A stretch of 64,000 nt of DNA from NCBI GenBank assembly GCA_032355985.1, contig JAUKVZ010000003.1, forward strand, positions 62,001-126,000. The letters run 5' to 3'. Of the stretch, positions 7,105-15,628 are shown piece by piece; position 1 is the first letter of the stretch, and each line of letters opens with the position of its first letter. Source of the stretch: Sarcodiotheca gaudichaudii. Taxonomy: Eukaryota; Rhodophyta; Florideophyceae; Gigartinales; Solieriaceae. The position numbers and the translations under genes were made by a program. Under the pieces are notes generated by a model. It was given only the letters and a program-made list of their open reading frames with translations, did not search any database and had not been told where the DNA came from.

Positions 7105-8220
7105 ATGCCTCAGAACGATCGTTCCACAACGACGCGCGAGCCGACACCGGCCAATCGACTCGGACTCGACTATCGGCGCGAAGCGCAGCGACTCGGCCCG
7201 CCTCCGGCGCCGATCATCGATGTGCATACGCACATCAATGGCGCCCGAGCCAGCGCGATCTACAACGAAGCGCGTACATGCTTCGGCGTGTCGCGCACGA
7301 TCTCGATGACGCAGCTCGACGAAGTCGAAGCCGTGCAGGAGACGCTCGGCGACACGATCGAGTTCATCGCGGTGCCCAGTTATCACAATCCGACCGCGGA
7401 CAACATTCTCGGCGATGGCTTCCTGCGCACGATCGAATCATTTCACGCGCTGGGCAGCCGCATCGTGAAGTTCTGGGTGGCGCCGCGCTCGTTGGATTTC
7501 GCGGAGGATCTCGGCGCGCCCGGCGACCATCGCCTTGATGCGCCGCCGCGGCTGCGCGCCATGGAGCTTGCGCAATCACTGGGCATGATGTTCATGACGC
7601 ACGTGGCCGATCCGGACACGTGGTTCAACACCAAGTACAGCGACGCTTCGCGCTATGGAACGAAACGAGCGCAGTACGAGCCGCTTGAGCATGTGCTTGA
7701 ACGATTCGATGCTCCCTGGATCGCTGCGCACATGGGCGGCTGGCCTGAGGATCTTGAGTTCCTTGACGGCCTGCTGACGCGGCATGAGAACCTTCATCTG
7801 GACACAAGCGCGACGAAATGGATGGTGCGGGAGCTGAGTCGGCACTCGATCGAAGACTTTCTTCGCTTTTTCACCAAATGGGAAGGTCGTCTGCTCTTCG
7901 GAACGGACATCGTCACGCTGGACGCCCATCTGGGCGACGATGCAGGTCCGCGCGGCATGGGCGGCCAGGCGTCCTCCGGCGACGAGGCGTTCGATCTCTA
8001 TGCCAGCCGCATGTGGGCGCTGCGCACCTTGTTCGAAACCGACTACGACGGGGAATCCCCCATCGCCGATCCTGATCTCGCCATGGTTGAGCCTGAGGCG
8101 TTTGACGCGATGTCGGCGCCATCGCTTTCGGGCAAGGGTCTGTCGGCGGCGACTTTGCGGTCTCTTTATCATGACGCTGCGGTGAATCTGATTGACGCGT
8201 GGAAGGCCGCACACGCCTGA
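7105..8220 (+). CDS. amidohydrolase-2 family metal-dependent hydrolase
   Basis: This 371-residue TIM-barrel hydrolase of the amidohydrolase superfamily is cytosolic. Metal-ligand motifs are IDVHTHING near residue 35-43, a His in MTHVADPD, IAAHMGGWPEDLEF, and the C-terminal Asp in LLFGTDIVT. This is the ACMSD/gamma-resorcylate decarboxylase-like pattern, so decarboxylase or hydrolase activity on an aromatic or carboxylate substrate is possible; the substrate is unknown. The frame is open upstream to 6973, but those 44 residues look non-coding and a TATCAT box sits at 7093, so ATG 7105 is used. The glycosyltransferase follows after 63 nt. Confidence 0.8.
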   Translation: MPQNDRSTTTREPTPANRLGLDYRREAQRLGPPPAPIIDVHTHINGARASAIYNEARTCFGVSRTISMTQLDEVEAVQETLGDTIEFIAVPSYHNPTADNILGDGFLRTIESFHALGSRIVKFWVAPRSLDFAEDLGAPGDHRLDAPPRLRAMELAQSLGMMFMTHVADPDTWFNTKYSDASRYGTKRAQYEPLEHVLERFDAPWIAAHMGGWPEDLEFLDGLLTRHENLHLDTSATKWMVRELSRHSIEDFLRFFTKWEGRLLFGTDIVTLDAHLGDDAGPRGMGGQASSGDEAFDLYASRMWALRTLFETDYDGESPIADPDLAMVEPEAFDAMSAPSLSGKGLSAATLRSLYHDAAVNLIDAWKAAHA

Positions 8221-8283
8221 GGCCTTCGGGCCGCATCGACCGGGGACTGATGCCGACGCACGTCGCCGGCGCTCGACGACTGC

Positions 8284-9495
8284 ATGCACATGTTGCTCCA
8301 ATTCACCGGCATCGGGCTGGCGCTCGCTTCGCTCACGTGCGCGATCTTCTATCTGAGCGTTCTGATCGCTGTGCGCAGCGCCATGCGCGGCGCGCCGAGT
8401 CTTCGCCGTGCCGGCGCCCATCGTGAGTCGAACGAGCCTTCCCTTTGCGTGATCGTTCCGGCGCACAATGAAGAAGATGTGATTGAACGGGTCACGGTCT
8501 CGCTGCTTGCCCAGGAGTATCGAAACCTCAACATCGTCTTCGTGCTTGATCGCTGCACCGATGGAACGCTGGACCTGCTGCGACGAGCAACGTCTGATGA
8601 CGCACGCGTCAGCATCATTGAGAATGACCTGTGTCCTGATGACTGGGCGGGCAAAACGAATGCGATGTGGCAGGGTGTGCAGCGCTCCAGTGCCGCCGGG
8701 GATGCGGAGCTTCTGCTTTTTCTCGACGCCGATACGGAGCTTGAGCCTGACTGTCTTCGTCGAGCCGTTTCCATTCTCAAGGAACACGATGCGGATCTGC
8801 TCAGCGCCCTGAGCACGCTCGAATCGCACACCTGGTGGGAGCACATCTGCCAGCCGGCGGCGGTCTTCGAGCTGATGAGCCACTTCAGCATCCGCAATGT
8901 GAATAAGGGCGATCGAAGTTTCGCCAACGGGCAGTTCATGCTGTGGAAGCGCAGCGCGTATGACCAGATCGGCGGGCACGCAGCCGTGAAGTCGGAACTG
9001 CTGGAAGACATCGCCATTGCCCGTGTCGTCCGTCGCGCAGGCCTGCGCACGTGTCTGGCGCTGGCGGATGGACAGCTTCATTGCAGGATGTACGACAGCC
9101 TGGAGCAGTTCACCCGTGGCTGGCGGCGCATCTTCACAGAGAGCGCCAAGCTTTCACCGGCAAGGCTCGCTCGCTGGCGCAATCGCGTGGTGGCGATGGA
9201 GATTGGTCTTCCCGTCGCCTCGCTTGCGGCCTGCGTCATGGCGGGGCCGACCATCGCGGCCGGCGAGACATGGCTCGGATGGACGCTGCTGGCGACCGGA
9301 ATGCTTGGCTACGGATTCATGACGATCGCGTTCTTCACGATCCATCGGTTCCAGTCCGCCGCTCCGTGGACGGCGATTTTTCACCCGATCGGGGCGTGCG
9401 TCATTGCGCGGATTCTGGGTTCATCCGCTCGGGAACTGCGTAAGGGCACGGAGATCAGCTGGGCCGGCCGGTCGTACGTGCGTCCGGTCCGCTGA
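8284..9495 (+). CDS. membrane glycosyltransferase family 2
   Basis: This 403-residue protein has an N-terminal membrane anchor (about 3-28), a cytosolic GT-A domain and C-terminal membrane segments (about 305-355). Motifs are CVIVPAHNEEDVIERV near 56-71, VLDRCTDGT, the metal-binding LFLDADTELEPD near 145-156, the acceptor-loop LLEDIAIARV near 239-248, and RGWRRIFTES near 278-287. The layout matches processive or HpnB-like GT2 enzymes that glycosylate lipids or extend cell-surface glycans; the donor and acceptor are unknown. It is probably cotranscribed with the amidohydrolase by proximity only. Confidence 0.85.
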   Translation: MHMLLQFTGIGLALASLTCAIFYLSVLIAVRSAMRGAPSLRRAGAHRESNEPSLCVIVPAHNEEDVIERVTVSLLAQEYRNLNIVFVLDRCTDGTLDLLRRATSDDARVSIIENDLCPDDWAGKTNAMWQGVQRSSAAGDAELLLFLDADTELEPDCLRRAVSILKEHDADLLSALSTLESHTWWEHICQPAAVFELMSHFSIRNVNKGDRSFANGQFMLWKRSAYDQIGGHAAVKSELLEDIAIARVVRRAGLRTCLALADGQLHCRMYDSLEQFTRGWRRIFTESAKLSPARLARWRNRVVAMEIGLPVASLAACVMAGPTIAAGETWLGWTLLATGMLGYGFMTIAFFTIHRFQSAAPWTAIFHPIGACVIARILGSSARELRKGTEISWAGRSYVRPVR

Positions 9496-9505
9496 ACGCC
9501 GAGGG

Positions 9506-9817
9506 TCATTGCACTTGGCCCGTCCGGCGCTGGAAGACGATCCCCCGCTCGGGCGGGAATCTCTTCATCCCATCTTCCCGGAGGGCCCGGGCCGGCCCGG
9601 CAACGTACGTTTCGAACGCCTGGCGGGTGGTGAAGAGGTATTGCGTCTCGATGCTGACGGTCGAGTCAGCGGGATCATCGTCGAGCACGACAACCTGGGC
9701 TCGCTGGGCGCCACCCTGGACCACATCCCGGACGTGCCCCCCCTTGAGCCAGGCAAGATACTCCGGGGCGATATCGCGCGGCAGGGTGGCGGTGACGGCA
9801 TAGAAGAGCTGCGGCAT
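9506..9817 (-). CDS. DUF4286 family protein
   Basis: This 103-residue soluble protein resembles DUF4286, small ferredoxin-like-fold proteins with the pattern YAVTATL...EYLAWLKGGHVRDV and a C-terminal TTRQAFETYVAGPARALREDG. The function of the family is not known. It is convergent with the glycosyltransferase (10 nt apart) and divergent from rpsP. A TATCCT hexamer 8 nt before the ATG suggests leaderless transcription. Confidence 0.7.
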   Translation of the reverse strand: MPQLFYAVTATLPRDIAPEYLAWLKGGHVRDVVQGGAQRAQVVVLDDDPADSTVSIETQYLFTTRQAFETYVAGPARALREDGMKRFPPERGIVFQRRTGQVQ

Positions 9818-9825
9818 GGCCCTAG

Positions 9826-9831
9826 AGGATA
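9826..9831 (-). promoter_or_regulatory. -10-like TATCCT before the DUF4286 gene
   Basis: Reverse-strand TATCCT lies 8 nt upstream of the ATG at 9817; no Shine-Dalgarno is evident. Confidence 0.35.
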
Positions 9832-9846
9832 CCGACCCCGGCCATC

Positions 9847-9874
9847 TTGCCGGAACGCCTCAGATTGGTACACT
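9847..9874 (+). promoter_or_regulatory. likely rpsP promoter
   Basis: TTGCCG (9847-9852) and TACACT (9869-9874) are 16 nt apart, giving a housekeeping-type promoter with a leader of about 125 nt before rpsP. The leader carries CCCGGC/GCCGGG arms that could form a hairpin. Confidence 0.45.
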
Positions 9875-10008
9875 GCCCGGCTCGATCGCGGGCCCGCCGG
9901 GGTGGGATGCTCAGCCGGAGCCTGCGATCCTCATCAGGAATCAGCATTTTCAATCGTCCCCTTGGGCCGGCCCCAGACGCGATGGGCTCGGTTCGGAGCG
10001 AATACGCA

Positions 10009-10458
10009 ATGGTCAGAATCAGGCTGAAGAGAATGGGACGTCGTCATCGTCCCTTTTATCGAGTCGCAGCAATCGAGAAGCGCAACCAGCGCGATGGCAA
10101 GGTCATCGAACGTCTCGGTTGGTACGACCCGTTGGAGAAGGATGAGTCCAAGTCGCTCTTCCTCAAGGAAGATCGCATCAAGCATTGGCTTGGTGAGGGC
10201 GCCCAGCCTTCGGACACCATGAAGGACATCCTCGCCAAGCGCGGCCTGATCGACGCCGAGAAGTGGAAGGCCGAGCGCCATTCGCGCGTCGCCCGCAAGA
10301 TGAAGCTGATGGAAGAGGCCAAGGCCAAGGCGGATGCCGAAGCGAAGGCCGCTGCCGAAGCTGAGGCGAAGGCCAAGGCGGAAGCCGAAGCCAAGGCGAA
10401 GGCTGAAGCGGAAGCTTCGGCTGCCGAGTCGACCGAGGGCGCCGAAGGCGGCGAGTGA
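10009..10458 (+). CDS. rpsP: 30S ribosomal protein bS16 with Ala/Glu/Lys tail
   Basis: The first 90 or so of 149 residues are canonical bS16: MVRIRLKRMGRRHRPFYR, then ERLGWYDP and WLGEGAQPSDTMKDILAKRGL. The last 50 residues are an Ala/Glu/Lys repeat (AEAKAKAEAE units) ending in an acidic stretch, likely a long charged helix or disordered tail; bS16 is usually 80-90 residues. The start has GGAG 9 nt upstream. It is a small-subunit ribosomal protein, first in rpsP-trmD-rplS, with the usual rimM missing. Confidence 0.93.
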   Translation: MVRIRLKRMGRRHRPFYRVAAIEKRNQRDGKVIERLGWYDPLEKDESKSLFLKEDRIKHWLGEGAQPSDTMKDILAKRGLIDAEKWKAERHSRVARKMKLMEEAKAKADAEAKAAAEAEAKAKAEAEAKAKAEAEASAAESTEGAEGGE

Positions 10459-10478
10459 TCGATCGTGAGCGTCAGCTC

Positions 10479-11210
10479 ATGCGGTTAGACGTCCTGACAA
10501 TATTCCCGGCGCTCTTTGAGCCGGTTCTTGCAGAGAGCATTCCAGGTCGCGCCCGTGCAGCCGGATTGGTTGACTGGCGCATCACAGACATCAGGAGCTA
10601 TTCGGACAACAAGCACAACAAGGTTGATGACCGCCCCTTCGGCGGAGGCCCGGGCATGGTGATGATGTGCCAGCCGCTCTACGACGCCGTGATGGCCGTC
10701 GAGGCGGAGGACCCGACACCTGCGACACGCGTGCTCTTGACGCCGCAGGGTGAGCCGCTCACGCAGCGAATCGTCGAAGAGTTCGCGGCGAAGCCCAGGC
10801 TTCTGCTCATCGCCGGCCACTATGAAGGCGTCGATGAGCGAGTGATTGAGGAACTGGCGCCACGCGAGATCAGCGTTGGCGACTTCGTCCTCAGCGGAGG
10901 CGAGATTCCGGCACTGGCGTTGATGGACGCCGTGATCAGACTTCTGCCGGGCGCACTGGGGCATGCGGATTCATCAATCGAGGACAGCTTCTCGATACGA
11001 GACGAACAAGATCGCCCGATTCTGGATTGCCCGCACTACACGCGGCCGCGAGTCTGGAAAGGGCGAGAGGTTCCGGAGGTGCTGATCTCCGGCGACCATG
11101 CGAAGGTGGATGAATGGCGCGACCTTGAGCGCCGCGAACGAACACGAATCCGACGGCCTGACTTACTGAAGCCCTCGACCGACGAGGCGTCACCGGCCGA
11201 CGACAGATAG
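10479..11210 (+). CDS. trmD: tRNA (guanine-N1)-methyltransferase
   Basis: This 243-residue SPOUT methyltransferase makes m1G37 in tRNAs to prevent frameshifting. The start MRLDVLTIFPALFEPVL fits the family. Knot and SAM-binding motifs are DDRPFGGGPGMVM near 58-70, IAGHYEGVDERV near 112-123, and VGDFVLSGGEIPALALMD near 133-150. A GTG at 10455 overlapping the rpsP stop is in frame and would add eight residues; ATG 10479 gives the normal N-terminus. Translational coupling to rpsP is plausible. Confidence 0.93.
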   Translation: MRLDVLTIFPALFEPVLAESIPGRARAAGLVDWRITDIRSYSDNKHNKVDDRPFGGGPGMVMMCQPLYDAVMAVEAEDPTPATRVLLTPQGEPLTQRIVEEFAAKPRLLLIAGHYEGVDERVIEELAPREISVGDFVLSGGEIPALALMDAVIRLLPGALGHADSSIEDSFSIRDEQDRPILDCPHYTRPRVWKGREVPEVLISGDHAKVDEWRDLERRERTRIRRPDLLKPSTDEASPADDR

Positions 11211-11232
11211 ACACCCTGACAGGGCAAGAGCA

Positions 11233-11625
11233 ATGGGCAACCAGCAGATCATCGAGAGCATCAACGAGAGTCAGCTCAAGTCGGACCTTCCGCGCATGGA
11301 TCCCGGCGACACGATCAACGTGCACTGCCGCATCATCGAAGGCGAGAAGGAACGCATCCAGGTCTACCAGGGTGTGCTGATCTCGCGTCGAGGCGGCGGC
11401 ATCAACGAGATGATCATCGTCCGCCGCATCGTCGACGGCTCCGGCGTCGAGCGCATCTTCCCGCTGCACTCGCCCCGCATCTCCAAGTACGAAGTCGTCC
11501 GCCGTGGCGATGCGCGTCGCTCGAAGCTCTTCTTCCTGCGGGAGCGTGTCGGCAAGTCACGTCGCCTTCGCGATCGCCGGCGCGGTCTCAAGCACACCAA
11601 GGGCCTTCCCACCGTCCAGCGCTAA
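11233..11625 (+). CDS. rplS: 50S ribosomal protein bL19
   Basis: This 130-residue large-subunit protein has the bL19 signature: DLPRMDPGDTINVHCRI, RIQVYQGVLISRRGGGIN, GVERIFPLHSPRI and a basic C-terminus with KLFFLRERVGKSRRLRDR. It starts 22 nt after trmD and ends just before a terminator, so it closes the rpsP-trmD-rplS operon. Confidence 0.95.
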   Translation: MGNQQIIESINESQLKSDLPRMDPGDTINVHCRIIEGEKERIQVYQGVLISRRGGGINEMIIVRRIVDGSGVERIFPLHSPRISKYEVVRRGDARRSKLFFLRERVGKSRRLRDRRRGLKHTKGLPTVQR

Positions 11626-11651
11626 GCGGACGCATTCAACGATCAATCACG

Positions 11652-11684
11652 AACGCGTGGCCCCATCAGGTGTCACGCGTTTTC
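11652..11684 (+). terminator. Rho-independent terminator of rpsP-trmD-rplS
   Basis: AACGCGTG (11652-11659) pairs with CACGCGTT (11674-11681), followed by TTC, 27 nt after the rplS stop. Confidence 0.6.
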
Positions 11685-11748
11685 AATTGCGCATATCCTC
11701 AAGACAGGCGTCACCCTCGCCTGCCGACCTGATCAACGGAGGCTCGCC

Positions 11749-12441
11749 GTGTTTGTTTCCAATGTTCTGCTGTCAACGATCCTGTCATTGCATGCGCCGG
11801 CGGCGACACCCGATGACGCCGTCAAGGAGCCCTTTCCGGGCGTCCGCATCAATGAGGAAGAGCGATGGGTCGAGTTCGACGGCATCGTGCCGATCAGCGC
11901 CCACGATCCTGAAGCGCCGAATGTCTTTCTTGAGTTGATCGTCTGCACACTGGGAACGAAGGAGCACGAAGCGCTTGTGATGACGGAGACGCGGCCGTCT
12001 CACCTGCACGCCGCCCTGCTGCTGCTCGGCGCCGAGCCGGGCCATCCCGGCTCCTGGTCGTGGGATCAGGACATCCTCGTGCCCCACAATCCGGAGGGGC
12101 CGCAGTTCAACGTCGAGTTGATCTACGAAAACGAAGAGGGCAAGGAAGTGCGGTCCAACGCATCGACGTGGGTCAAGCACTTTCGAACCGGTGAAAAACT
12201 TCCAGAGCGTCCGTGGGTCTTCGCCGGATCCCGCCTCGTCGATCGCGGGCGCGGCGAGCGCTATGACGCCGATGGCGCCGGCGTCGTCGTCGGACTGACA
12301 ACCTTTGGCAGCGAGGTGCTCGCCTGGCCGGAGACCTTCAGCCCGGATTCCGGCGTCGAAGAACCCGTGTGGATCGCCGATGCGCGTACGACGCCTCCCT
12401 ATGAAACAGTAGTCCGCGTGCGTGCGACGCTGGTCGAGTGA
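11749..12441 (+). CDS. YdjY-domain protein
   Basis: This 230-residue protein starts at GTG 11749 with CGGAGG upstream. A short hydrophobic N-terminus (FVSNVLLSTILSLHAPAAT) may act as a signal peptide. The core carries the conserved planctomycete YdjY pattern: FPGVRINEEERWVEFDG, then CTLGTKEHEALVMTETRPSH near 66-85, then LLLLGAEPGHPG. The function of the domain is unknown; it is usually found in exported proteins. It converges with the DegP-like protease gene 30 nt downstream. Confidence 0.75.
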   Translation: MFVSNVLLSTILSLHAPAATPDDAVKEPFPGVRINEEERWVEFDGIVPISAHDPEAPNVFLELIVCTLGTKEHEALVMTETRPSHLHAALLLLGAEPGHPGSWSWDQDILVPHNPEGPQFNVELIYENEEGKEVRSNASTWVKHFRTGEKLPERPWVFAGSRLVDRGRGERYDADGAGVVVGLTTFGSEVLAWPETFSPDSGVEEPVWIADARTTPPYETVVRVRATLVE

Positions 12442-12470
12442 TCGATATTCAGAACGCCAGCTGAGAAGAC

Positions 12471-13664
12471 TTAGCGCGAGCGTCGATCGTTGGGGATGGA
12501 ATCGGCATCCACTTCCAGCAGCGTGCCAGTTGCTGTGATGCGAGCGGCGCCCAGTTTCACGACCTGCTCGATCTCATCGCCATTGCGCCAGACACCGAAT
12601 CGGACGAACTCGTTCGGCTGCGCATTTGCGACTGCCGAGCGAAGAATCGCCATCGTGGGCGTCTCTCGACCATTGACGTGCGTAATCACATCGTTGACGC
12701 GAAGGCCGCCCATGCGTGCAGGGGAATCCTCGGAGGCGAATTCGTTGATGATCACGCATTCGCCGTAGGGATATCCAAGTTGATCCTCAGCGAGTTCAGC
12801 CGGCACGGGCTGCAGGCTGACGCCCAGATAGCCCTTGTAGACAACACCGACATCGATGAGTTGCCTTGCCACGGCTTCGATCGTCTCAAGCGGAATGGCA
12901 AAGCCGATGCCGCCGGAGACGCCGCTGAACTGGCGGCCAGGTGAGTCGGCGCTGTCGACATCCGTGATGATCGCGGTGTTCATACCGACAACGCGCCCAT
13001 TGACGTCAACCAGCGGTCCGCCGGAGTTGCCGGGGTTCACGGCCGCATCCGTCTGAATGAAGTTCGTGTACGCCGCACGATTGGCTGAAGCGCGAGCCTC
13101 GCGGCCAAGACCGGAGACGATGCCCTTACTCATGGAGAACTTGAAGCCAAATGGGGATCCGAACGCAAAGACGGTGTCGCCCTGGTGCAGCGGCTGCGCC
13201 GTGGCGCGCCGGGCAGGCAAGAGCGTCACCTCGTCTGGGTCAACCTTGATGATCGCGATGTCCGTTGATGTATCGAGACCGACAAACTCTGCCGGCGCCG
13301 AGTGGCTGTCGTTGAACTGAACCTCGATCCCGTCAGATTCCTGCAGCACATGCGCGTTGGTGATGATGTGACCCTGATCGTCATACACCCAGCCGGAGCC
13401 GCTGGAGATCGTGCGGCCGCGGAATCGACCGGAACGCACTTCGATGAAGACGACCGAAGGCGCCACGGCGTCGGCGACATCGCGCGTCGCCTGATTCAGT
13501 CGCTCGAGCAGGTTGTCCCCATCGAGACGTTGCTGCGCAAGGGTGACCTGAGCCTCGATCCTCGCCCCATGAATCTGGCGCACGGCGGACGGACCGACCA
13601 CCAATGTCAGCGCCACCGCAATGAAGACTGCGACGCTCGGACCAAAAACGACAATCTGACGCAT
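12471..13664 (-). CDS. DegP/HtrA-like serine protease with one PDZ domain
   Basis: This 397-residue S1C protease has an N-terminal signal or anchor (about 5-28). The catalytic triad is visible: His in IITNAHVLQ near 106, Asp in TDIAIIKVD near 137, Ser in NPGNSGGPL near 220. A single PDZ domain covers about 280-375 (GYLGVSLQPVPAEL; MGGLRVNDVITHVNG). The role is envelope protein quality control, with the PDZ domain gating activity. It lies 32 nt after panB on the same strand and is probably last in the vsr-panB unit. Confidence 0.9.
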   Translation of the reverse strand: MRQIVVFGPSVAVFIAVALTLVVGPSAVRQIHGARIEAQVTLAQQRLDGDNLLERLNQATRDVADAVAPSVVFIEVRSGRFRGRTISSGSGWVYDDQGHIITNAHVLQESDGIEVQFNDSHSAPAEFVGLDTSTDIAIIKVDPDEVTLLPARRATAQPLHQGDTVFAFGSPFGFKFSMSKGIVSGLGREARASANRAAYTNFIQTDAAVNPGNSGGPLVDVNGRVVGMNTAIITDVDSADSPGRQFSGVSGGIGFAIPLETIEAVARQLIDVGVVYKGYLGVSLQPVPAELAEDQLGYPYGECVIINEFASEDSPARMGGLRVNDVITHVNGRETPTMAILRSAVANAQPNEFVRFGVWRNGDEIEQVVKLGAARITATGTLLEVDADSIPNDRRSR

Positions 13665-13696
13665 ACTGCGGACCTCCCGGAGAGATTCGCTGATCT

Positions 13697-14560
13697 CTAT
13701 GCCGAAACGGATCGTCCCAGCTTCTCAACTTCACCCGGACGCATTTCGTAACGATGCTCTGTCGCTTTTCTTTCGGCGACACGCTGCACCCACTTCTTCG
13801 CTGCTCCGAGCACCTGTTCTCCTAGATGAGCTACCGGAGGCGCGAACCTTGGTTGCCAGTCCGTCAAGCCAAGCAGGTCCTGAACCACCAGGATCTGGCC
13901 ATGACAGGCCGGGCCGGCGCCGATTCCGATAAGCGGCACATTCGTCGCTTCCAAGATCAGATCGGTCACTTCCGGAGGCGTCGCCTCGACGAGAAGTAAT
14001 ACGCATCCGGCTTTTTCGAGTTCTCGCGCGTCGTCGATGATCTTCGCCGCGACATCCGCGGTCTTTCCGGACGAGGCGTAGCCACCGCTCAGTCCCGCCT
14101 GCTGGGGCTTGGATCCAACGTGGCCACAGATGGGAATGCCGGCCCGCGTCATTCGCTCGACGAGTGATGCGTGCGAGGCGTCGGCCTCCAGCTTGACGAC
14201 ATCCGCCAGGCCTTCGGTCATGAAACGACCGGCATTTCGCAGAGCCTCGTTTTCATCCGTCTGGTAGCTCATGAAGGGCATGTCGGCCATCACGAGCGTA
14301 TTCGGCGCCCCCCGCTTCACGGCAGCCGTGAGAGCGATCGAGACGTCCAGAGGCATGTGGATGGTGCTGTCGAAACCGAGGATGACTTCGGCGGCCGTGT
14401 CCCCGACGAGGAGGACGTGCACGCCGGCCCGCTCAAGCCATCGCGCCGTGGTCGCGTCGTACGCAGTCAGGCAGGCAAAGGGCCGTTCCTCGCGGGCCAT
14501 GCGCCTCAGCGTCCGCATCGTGACGGGCGCCGAATCGGGTTTGAACTCGATTTCGGACAC
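13697..14560 (-). CDS. panB: 3-methyl-2-oxobutanoate hydroxymethyltransferase
   Basis: PanB makes ketopantoate from 2-oxoisovalerate and methylene-THF in pantothenate/CoA synthesis. Family motifs are FACLTAYDATTARW, HVLLVGDTAAEVILGFDST, Mg-binding DMPFMSYQ, and PICGHVGSKPQQAGLSGG. GTG 14560 gives 287 residues and is preceded by TACAAT, suggesting leaderless initiation. An internal ATG at 14518 (273 residues) would match the usual family start more closely. The open frame extends to 14659, but that would overlap vsr. panC and panD are not in the window. Confidence 0.92.
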   Translation of the reverse strand: MSEIEFKPDSAPVTMRTLRRMAREERPFACLTAYDATTARWLERAGVHVLLVGDTAAEVILGFDSTIHMPLDVSIALTAAVKRGAPNTLVMADMPFMSYQTDENEALRNAGRFMTEGLADVVKLEADASHASLVERMTRAGIPICGHVGSKPQQAGLSGGYASSGKTADVAAKIIDDARELEKAGCVLLLVEATPPEVTDLILEATNVPLIGIGAGPACHGQILVVQDLLGLTDWQPRFAPPVAHLGEQVLGAAKKWVQRVAERKATEHRYEMRPGEVEKLGRSVSA

Positions 14561-14566
14561 GCCCCG

Positions 14567-14572
14567 ATTGTA
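14567..14572 (-). promoter_or_regulatory. -10-like TACAAT before panB
   Basis: Reverse-strand TACAAT lies 6 nt before the GTG at 14560, between vsr and panB. It may give panB its own leaderless promoter. Confidence 0.4.
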
Positions 14573-14616
14573 CCCCTGTCCGGGGAGCATCGCCCGCTCC
14601 GCCGCCTGAAGCCGAA

Positions 14617-15027
14617 TCACGCCCGTGAGCGGACGATGCGCTCGATTCGCGCTGCACATCGAGCCGGGCTGGCCTTCACGTCATGCTCCCAGATTCGCAC
14701 GACGCGCCAGCCCTGTGATCTCAGCTCCCGCGAAACGCGCTCGTCGCGCTCCATGTTGCGATCGATCTTCTTGTTCCAGTAGGCACGGTTCGATGACGGC
14801 CTGCGGCAATGCTTCGGGCACCCATGCCAGAAGCAGCCGTCGACGAAGACCGCCACACCTGTACGCACGAAGATGATGTCCGGCGAGCCTGGCAGTTTCT
14901 TTCGAAGGCTGTATCGAAGGCCCCGTCGATGCAGTTCGCTTCGCAGCGCGATCTCGCAGGATGTATCGCTGCCCTTGACGCGGCGCATCGTTTCTGAGCG
15001 GGACTGGCGAGAGCGATCATCAGCCAT
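14617..15027 (-). CDS. vsr: very short patch repair endonuclease
   Basis: This 136-residue Vsr-type nuclease nicks beside T:G mismatches formed by deamination of 5-methylcytosine. Motifs are MRRVKGSDTSCEIALRSELH, the catalytic GSPDIIFVRTGVAVFVDGCF with the metal Asp, HGCPKHC (zinc site), and the C-terminal RVVRIWEHDV. Length and motifs look intact. Vsr genes normally sit beside a cytosine-5 DNA methylase; none is present in this window. It starts 4 nt after the lipoprotein gene on the same strand. Confidence 0.93.
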   Translation of the reverse strand: MADDRSRQSRSETMRRVKGSDTSCEIALRSELHRRGLRYSLRKKLPGSPDIIFVRTGVAVFVDGCFWHGCPKHCRRPSSNRAYWNKKIDRNMERDERVSRELRSQGWRVVRIWEHDVKASPARCAARIERIVRSRA

Positions 15028-15031
15028 CGGT

Positions 15032-15628
15032 TTACTTCACGATCACGAACTTGCAGACGCCGCTCTCCCAGATGATGTCGAGCTTGCGAAGTTTGAGACG
15101 ATGGTCTTCGACTTCAAGGCGATAGATGCCGCGGCCGCGAGGCTGCAGATAGAGACCGGGCGTGAACTCCCCCATGGGCATGCGCTGGAGCAGCTTCAGG
15201 ATGTTCGCCCGGTTCTCACGAATGCTCTCGATGGACTCGTACGGATCCATGCCAGCGCGCTGATAATCGTTCTTGGCGACATCCGCGACGAGTTGCTCGT
15301 AAAAAAGTTCGTAGTCGTCTTCGAGCACCGCCTGGCGCAGGTGAATCACGACATGCCGCGGCGATCGCGAGACGAGGCGGATATTGCCATCCGCATCTTC
15401 GACGCGCAGTGAGCCGGGTTTGAAGTCCGGATCATTGGCGTCCACCTGGGCGCCGGCCAGGCCTGAGGGCGTCGGCCTGCGATGCGGCGGCGCATCAGCG
15501 CCGGTCTGGGCGCCTGGGAGAGAACGCAGCGGCCCTGACGCGCTGATGATGCGTTCTTCAGGCGCACAGGCGATCAGCATCGTCAACGAATAGCACGTGA
15601 GCAGGATGAATAACAGGCCGATCTTCAT
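15032..15628 (-). CDS. lipoprotein of unknown function
   Basis: This 198-residue protein has a lipoprotein signal peptide: a hydrophobic core (LLFILLTCYSLTMLI) and a lipobox ending IAC near residue 21. A Pro/Ala-rich linker (about 30-70) leads to a soluble domain with RHVVIHLRQAVLEDDYELFYEQLV near 90-113 and a beta-rich C-terminus (LRKLDIIWESGVCKFVIVK). I recognise no family. It overlaps the nadB stop by 4 nt and is followed by vsr, so it belongs to that reverse operon. It is probably attached to the periplasmic face of a membrane. Confidence 0.7.
   Translation of the reverse strand: MKIGLLFILLTCYSLTMLIACAPEERIISASGPLRSLPGAQTGADAPPHRRPTPSGLAGAQVDANDPDFKPGSLRVEDADGNIRLVSRSPRHVVIHLRQAVLEDDYELFYEQLVADVAKNDYQRAGMDPYESIESIRENRANILKLLQRMPMGEFTPGLYLQPRGRGIYRLEVEDHRLKLRKLDIIWESGVCKFVIVK

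Noticed and set aside
7576-9081. 501-codon reverse frame opposite the amidohydrolase and glycosyltransferase
   Set aside because: Both forward genes have clear catalytic motifs; the reverse frame is Arg/His-rich and typical of a GC-driven shadow.
10321-10440. Short tandem repeats at the end of rpsP as a possible repeat element
   Set aside because: They are explained by in-frame Ala/Glu/Lys codons of the protein tail.
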